Of a DNA stretch of 33,591 nucleotides, positions 31,628 to 33,591 are shown piece by piece; position 1 is the stretch's first letter, and every line of letters starts with the position of its first letter. Made by a program: the position numbers and the translations under genes. The notes below the pieces were generated by a model, which saw only the letters and a program-made list of their open reading frames with translations, ran no database searches and had not been told where the DNA came from. Where the stretch lies: the IMG/VR virus record IMGVR_UViG_3300037963_001322, positions 1 to 33,591 of that record; one strand, given 5' to 3'. The DNA is from a virus.

Positions 31628-32143
31628 TTACTCTTCCGTCCAGTGCATTTCGTTAATCGACGCTTCGATGTGAACGATTGGCTCGTCGGATCTTCTGTAA
31701 GCCTCTCTTAGACCACAAACCAAAGGGTTCAGGATCGCTGCCCGCTCTTCAAACGACATTGATTCGTAGACGTCGTAATCGAAAGAGATCGGAATCCGGG
31801 TTAACAAAAATTTCTCCTCGCTGTTGTGTCTCTCGACATAAACATCCACTCCCAAGTCCCTGCGCTTGTGAACATATTGAAGCGAAGGATCACACACTTG
31901 AAAGACCGGGCCTTTCGTTTCTTGTGCGTCAAGCTGCTGCTCCCGCTCAAAAAGCTTGTTTCTGAGATCCTCCGTTTCTTTGTACAAACGTCGATGCGAT
32001 TGAATACGAACCTCTTCCATGGTAGCTGCGTCGGCATCTGCTTCTTTTATTTTTGACTTCAGCTTCTTAACTTTGTTTTCGAGCCGCCTAACTTTCTTGG
32101 ACAACTCTTCGTTCCGCTTTTCCATTTCGCTCTTTAAAACCAT
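31628..32143 (-). CDS. Coiled-coil protein (171 aa), unknown
   Basis: Residues ~5-75 are a long Lys/Glu-rich coiled coil (EELSKKVRRLENKVKKLKSK, then helix to REQQLDAQ). The C-terminal 90 residues are a small alpha/beta domain (PVFQVCDPSLQYVHKRRDLG; then ERAAILNPLVCGLREAYRRS). Unknown family. Start at ATG 32143, one base after the preceding gene's stop. Part of the same run of minus-strand genes. Confidence 0.6.
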   Translation of the reverse strand: MVLKSEMEKRNEELSKKVRRLENKVKKLKSKIKEADADAATMEEVRIQSHRRLYKETEDLRNKLFEREQQLDAQETKGPVFQVCDPSLQYVHKRRDLGVDVYVERHNSEEKFLLTRIPISFDYDVYESMSFEERAAILNPLVCGLREAYRRSDEPIVHIEASINEMHWTEE

Positions 32144-32144
32144 G

Positions 32145-32315
32145 CTATTCCCCTAGTTGATGTTTCGGCTGACGCTTGGCGACTACCGAGACAATTTCCG
32201 CGCCTGCCGGCACGTGTTTTTGAATATCGGATAAAACCAAGTCCCGGATATCCACCGCTTTAGTGTCCCCGTCAATCTTGTAGATGACGTGAACGTTAAA
32301 CACACCTCTTTCCAT
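32145..32315 (-). CDS. Small alpha/beta protein (56 aa), unknown
   Basis: ATG 32315 overlaps the previous stop (TAATG); TAG at 32147-32145. Reads MERGVFNVHVIYKIDGDTKA, then a helix (VDIRDLVLSDIQKHVPA) and a final strand (EIVSVVAKR). Strand-helix-strand order resembles a small ferredoxin-like half domain. No function. Confidence 0.6.
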   Translation of the reverse strand: MERGVFNVHVIYKIDGDTKAVDIRDLVLSDIQKHVPAGAEIVSVVAKRQPKHQLGE

Positions 32316-32521
32316 TACTGCTGCTCCATCAAAAGTAGCTGACTTTTAAAAACTTCTTCTTCCTGTTCGATCCCGGTGATGTCAGTCAGCTGAATGTCAA
32401 ACTCCTTGAATTCCTTAAACTCGTGTGGCGGCTGGGTCAGGATCGACACCGTGGTGTCCATGGCCTTCTCCTCGTCGTCCGCCTCGAATTCAATGTAAAT
32501 CTGCAGCTTGTAATGGGGCAT
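32315..32521 (-). CDS. Small acidic protein (68 aa), unknown
   Basis: Starts MPHYKLQIYIEFEADDEEKA, a strand with a following helix (KAMDTTVSILTQ), then acidic strand and tail (FDIQLTDITGIEQEEEVF). Similar strand-helix-strand layout to the next small protein, so the pair may be related. Overlaps the upstream stop (TAATG) and the downstream start. Confidence 0.6.
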   Translation of the reverse strand: MPHYKLQIYIEFEADDEEKAMDTTVSILTQPPHEFKEFKEFDIQLTDITGIEQEEEVFKSQLLLMEQQ

Positions 32522-32919
32522 TACTTTTTGTTCTCCTCGTTAAGTTTGTGTTCTCGCTTGACGAGTTTTTCTAAATCCCGGATTGTTTGCTGACGTTCCA
32601 CAAAGTCAATGACCGATTCCTTCCCTGCCTTTAACCGGTGAAAATCCAGTTCCGAAACGTAAATCGGAGAGGGATCAAACACTTCTACCGCCAGTATCTT
32701 TGTGCGGAGGTCTTTCAGTTCCTGAATTGAATCCTCGTAACAATCCTCAATATAGTCCGAGTCAACTTCCCCGGTCACCAGATCAATCACATCCCGTAAC
32801 GCCATCATAACCATGCACCACTCGTCTTCGGTAAGATGGGCCTCGTTTTCGTTGTCGCCGCCAGCCATGACAGTCATGTAGGTGTCATACTGCTCGTCGG
32901 TTTTTTTATGCCATTTCAT
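32521..32919 (-). CDS. Acidic/helical protein (132 aa), unknown
   Basis: Starts MKWHKKTDEQYDTYMTVMAG; middle is acidic with helices (EDEWCMVMMALRDVIDLVTG), end is a Lys/Glu helix (RDLEKLVKREHKLNEENKK). ATG lies in the ATGA overlap with the upstream gene's stop. No family recognised. Confidence 0.6.
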   Translation of the reverse strand: MKWHKKTDEQYDTYMTVMAGGDNENEAHLTEDEWCMVMMALRDVIDLVTGEVDSDYIEDCYEDSIQELKDLRTKILAVEVFDPSPIYVSELDFHRLKAGKESVIDFVERQQTIRDLEKLVKREHKLNEENKK

Positions 32920-33104
32920 ATTCCGTCTACTCCAACGTTAATCTGAATACACGCGCCGTTCATCGTAGCGTCCAGCACACGGTCCCCGCCTTCCTCCTGA
33001 ACAAACACCCAGAGCCGATGCCCTTGCTGCGTAATCAACGCCGCCAGCTCCTCGTTCGATAACGAGTTGCCAATGTCCAAAATTGCCTTGTGATCAATGC
33101 TCAT
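32916..33104 (-). CDS. Small protein (62 aa), unknown
   Basis: Starts MSIDHKAILDIGNSLSNEEL, helix then beta strands (HRLWVFVQEEGGDRVLD; CIQINVGVDGI). Its start overlaps the end of the 42-residue gene by 11 bp and its TGA overlaps the next ATG. Unknown family; coupled translation supports it. Confidence 0.6.
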   Translation of the reverse strand: MSIDHKAILDIGNSLSNEELAALITQQGHRLWVFVQEEGGDRVLDATMNGACIQINVGVDGI

Positions 33105-33222
33105 TGTTTCTCCCTAGATTTTCTTTTATGTCGGACAAGAGATTACGAATCTCCTGCAAAGTTTTAAAAATTTCTTCCAAGTCGTCGGCGTCCAGCACCA
33201 GCTCGATACGAACTTCCTTCAT
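33094..33222 (-). CDS. Very small protein (42 aa), unknown
   Basis: ATG 33222 to TGA 33094. Reads MKEVRIELVLDADDLEEIFK, TLQEIRNLLSDIKENLG: one strand then helix, acidic. It overlaps the zinc-ribbon gene's end by 4 bases and the next gene's start by 11. Continuous overlap on both sides makes it plausible. Confidence 0.5.
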   Translation of the reverse strand: MKEVRIELVLDADDLEEIFKTLQEIRNLLSDIKENLGRNNEH

Positions 33223-33467
33223 TCTTTTTTCTCCGGGACCTTTCCAAAGATCATATCAGCTATCTTAGTGCCCATGTCAGCGTCGGCCATAGCTTGTTGA
33301 AACCTCGCTGCCCACGCTTCGGAACCCTCAAGGCACGTTTCACAAACAAACAACGACGTGTCCCCTACCTCGAAACAAACGTCAACGCTCCCTTGTTCGT
33401 TTTCGTACACGTACATAACGTCTCTACAACGATCACACGTCATCGTGCTAAATAAAGTCTCGCTCAT
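33219..33467 (-). CDS. Small two-CxxC zinc-ribbon-like protein (82 aa)
   Basis: Start at 33467 (MSETLF) is preferred over the upstream in-frame ATG at 33503 because AAGGA is directly upstream and ATGA overlaps the upstream stop. The product has TCDRCRDVMYVYENEQGSVD and later CETC, giving C-x2-C ... C-x2-C spaced about 30 residues, as in zinc ribbons. A helix (AWAARFQQAMADADMG) follows. Zinc binding is inferred; such small proteins often bind nucleic acids or host proteins. Confidence 0.65.
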   Translation of the reverse strand: MSETLFSTMTCDRCRDVMYVYENEQGSVDVCFEVGDTSLFVCETCLEGSEAWAARFQQAMADADMGTKIADMIFGKVPEKKE

Positions 33468-33591
33468 TCTTCCTTGCTCCTTGTGACACGCTCCACGTGC
33501 CATCGTTTTTCAAATTCAACGGTGATTTGGTCCCGGTTAATCGGGTTGGCTTTTATCAGGGCTTCTTCGTTGTCCCTAGCGAACAAATCTA
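33464..33591 (-). CDS. Minus-strand gene, 5' end outside window (41+ aa)
   Basis: The open frame reads from the right edge to TGA at 33466-33464, which overlaps the zinc-ribbon gene's ATG. Visible residues include DLFARDNEEALIKANPINRD, then QITVEFEKRWHVERVTRSKE. Unknown family; same cluster. Confidence 0.6.
   Translation of the reverse strand, partial: DLFARDNEEALIKANPINRDQITVEFEKRWHVERVTRSKEE

Overview
The window is a stretch of double-stranded DNA bacteriophage genome, most likely from a short-tailed (podovirus-like) member of Caudoviricetes infecting a marine bacterium. The evidence is dense gene packing with many TAATG/ATGA stop-start overlaps, a run of virion genes with P22-like head-tail and ejection proteins, and a compact replication block (SSB-like protein, archaeo-eukaryotic-type primase, UvrD-like helicase, DUF3310 protein, family A DNA polymerase). 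Several proteins resemble families I remember mainly from uncultured marine phages; that resemblance is from memory and was not searched. No tRNA, integrase, CRISPR array or insertion sequence was seen. Terminase, portal, major capsid and endolysin are not visible and presumably lie outside the window.

Layout. (1) 1-20853, plus strand: late/virion operon. It starts with two tiny basic proteins, then head-tail connector proteins (P22 gp4-like, adaptor-like), small beta-rich structural proteins, a 965-residue tail fibre with 17-residue repeats and a self-cleaving S74 chaperone tail, a 2OG-Fe(II) oxygenase, small coiled-coil/membrane proteins that could act in lysis, a large tail-hub-like protein, and four large proteins that look like minor virion/DNA-ejection components. 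(2) 20850-22298, minus strand: a lone SNF2/DEAD-type helicase whose stop overlaps the stop of the last virion gene. (3) 22299-22402: divergent promoter region with a consensus -35 and a downstream inverted repeat. (4) 22403-28995, plus strand: replication operon. (5) 28996-29890, plus strand: a ribbon-helix-helix regulator with a promoter abutting its start codon and a strong terminator, then two tandem copies of a structured RNA module in front of a 62-residue protein with a SutA-like motif, then a possible structured small RNA ending in a terminator. (6) 29888-33591, minus strand: at least ten small genes of unknown function plus one 374-residue conserved phage protein, probably early genes; an intrinsic terminator divides this cluster at 31181-31216.

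Working model: the plus-strand replication block copies the genome with its own polymerase, primase, SSB and helicases. The RHH protein and the structured leader are candidate switches between phases, the minus-strand cluster is a candidate host-takeover or early set, and the left plus-strand operon builds the tail and ejection machinery. The most novel item is the tandem RNA module at 29337-29477: stem bases change in compensating pairs between copies while the loop GGTCGAAAAC is unchanged, and the linker between copies is complementary to the ribosome binding site of the following gene.
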